DNA of 5,138 nucleotides, taken from Candidatus Dojkabacteria bacterium UBA2222 (GTDB taxonomy: Bacteria > Patescibacteriota > Dojkabacteria > SC72). Made by a program: the position numbers and the translations under genes. How positions within the stretch are numbered: position 1 is the stretch's first letter; the number at the start of each line of letters is the position of its first letter. Location of the stretch: positions 812-5,949 of the forward strand of contig DCUE01000056.1 of assembly GCA_002328465.1 (NCBI GenBank). The letters run 5' to 3'. Positions 5,123 to 5,138 of the stretch are shown here, in pieces. The notes beneath the pieces are model-generated. The model was not told where the DNA came from, did no database searches, and saw only the letters and a program-made list of their open reading frames with translations.

Positions 5123-5138
5123 GTATTGGGCATATTCC

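Overview
The window suggests a small-genome, AT-rich bacterium. Lgt, a bacterial-type GatA and a bacterial tRNA-Lys with an encoded CCA rule out an archaeon. Low GC, tight packing, a convergent overlap, few Shine-Dalgarno sequences and a Gmad2+GerMN membrane protein in a non-spore context fit the Patescibacteria/CPR radiation. That placement is inference, because no rRNA or diagnostic ribosomal protein is present. The coding regions contain no in-frame TGA, so TGA is a stop here and the TGA=Gly code of Gracilibacteria/SR1 is unlikely.

Layout: bases 1-209 are the 3' end of a UvrD/HelD-like superfamily-1 helicase. Seven bases later comes a two-part membrane protein (217-1485): an Lgt prolipoprotein diacylglyceryl transferase fused to a C-terminal PAP2-like phosphatase domain. 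After 34 bp comes gatA (1520-2944, TTG start), the amidase subunit of the tRNA-dependent amidotransferase. These three genes share the + strand. The gatA stop codon overlaps the stop codon of a convergent - strand gene (2941-3849), which encodes a membrane-anchored extracytoplasmic Gmad2+GerMN protein.

A 106-bp divergent spacer (3850-3955) holds two face-to-face promoters and a cluster of TATACCT repeats. It separates that gene from a + strand zinc deacylase/carboxypeptidase of the AstE/aspartoacylase (M14-like) family (3956-4948). A - strand tRNA-Lys(UUU) follows at 4963-5039 with its own promoter. The last 40 bases carry an 8-bp hairpin at the edge of an unseen gene.

How it fits together: the genes do not form one pathway. 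Lgt-PAP2 and the GerMN protein act in the cell envelope; GatA and tRNA-Lys serve translation; the helicase acts on nucleic acids. No full CRISPR, toxin-antitoxin, phage or insertion-sequence system is visible. The points most worth a second look are the Lgt-PAP2 fusion, the TATAAT-6 nt-ATG arrangement before two genes (leaderless mRNA), and the operator-like repeats in the divergent spacer.
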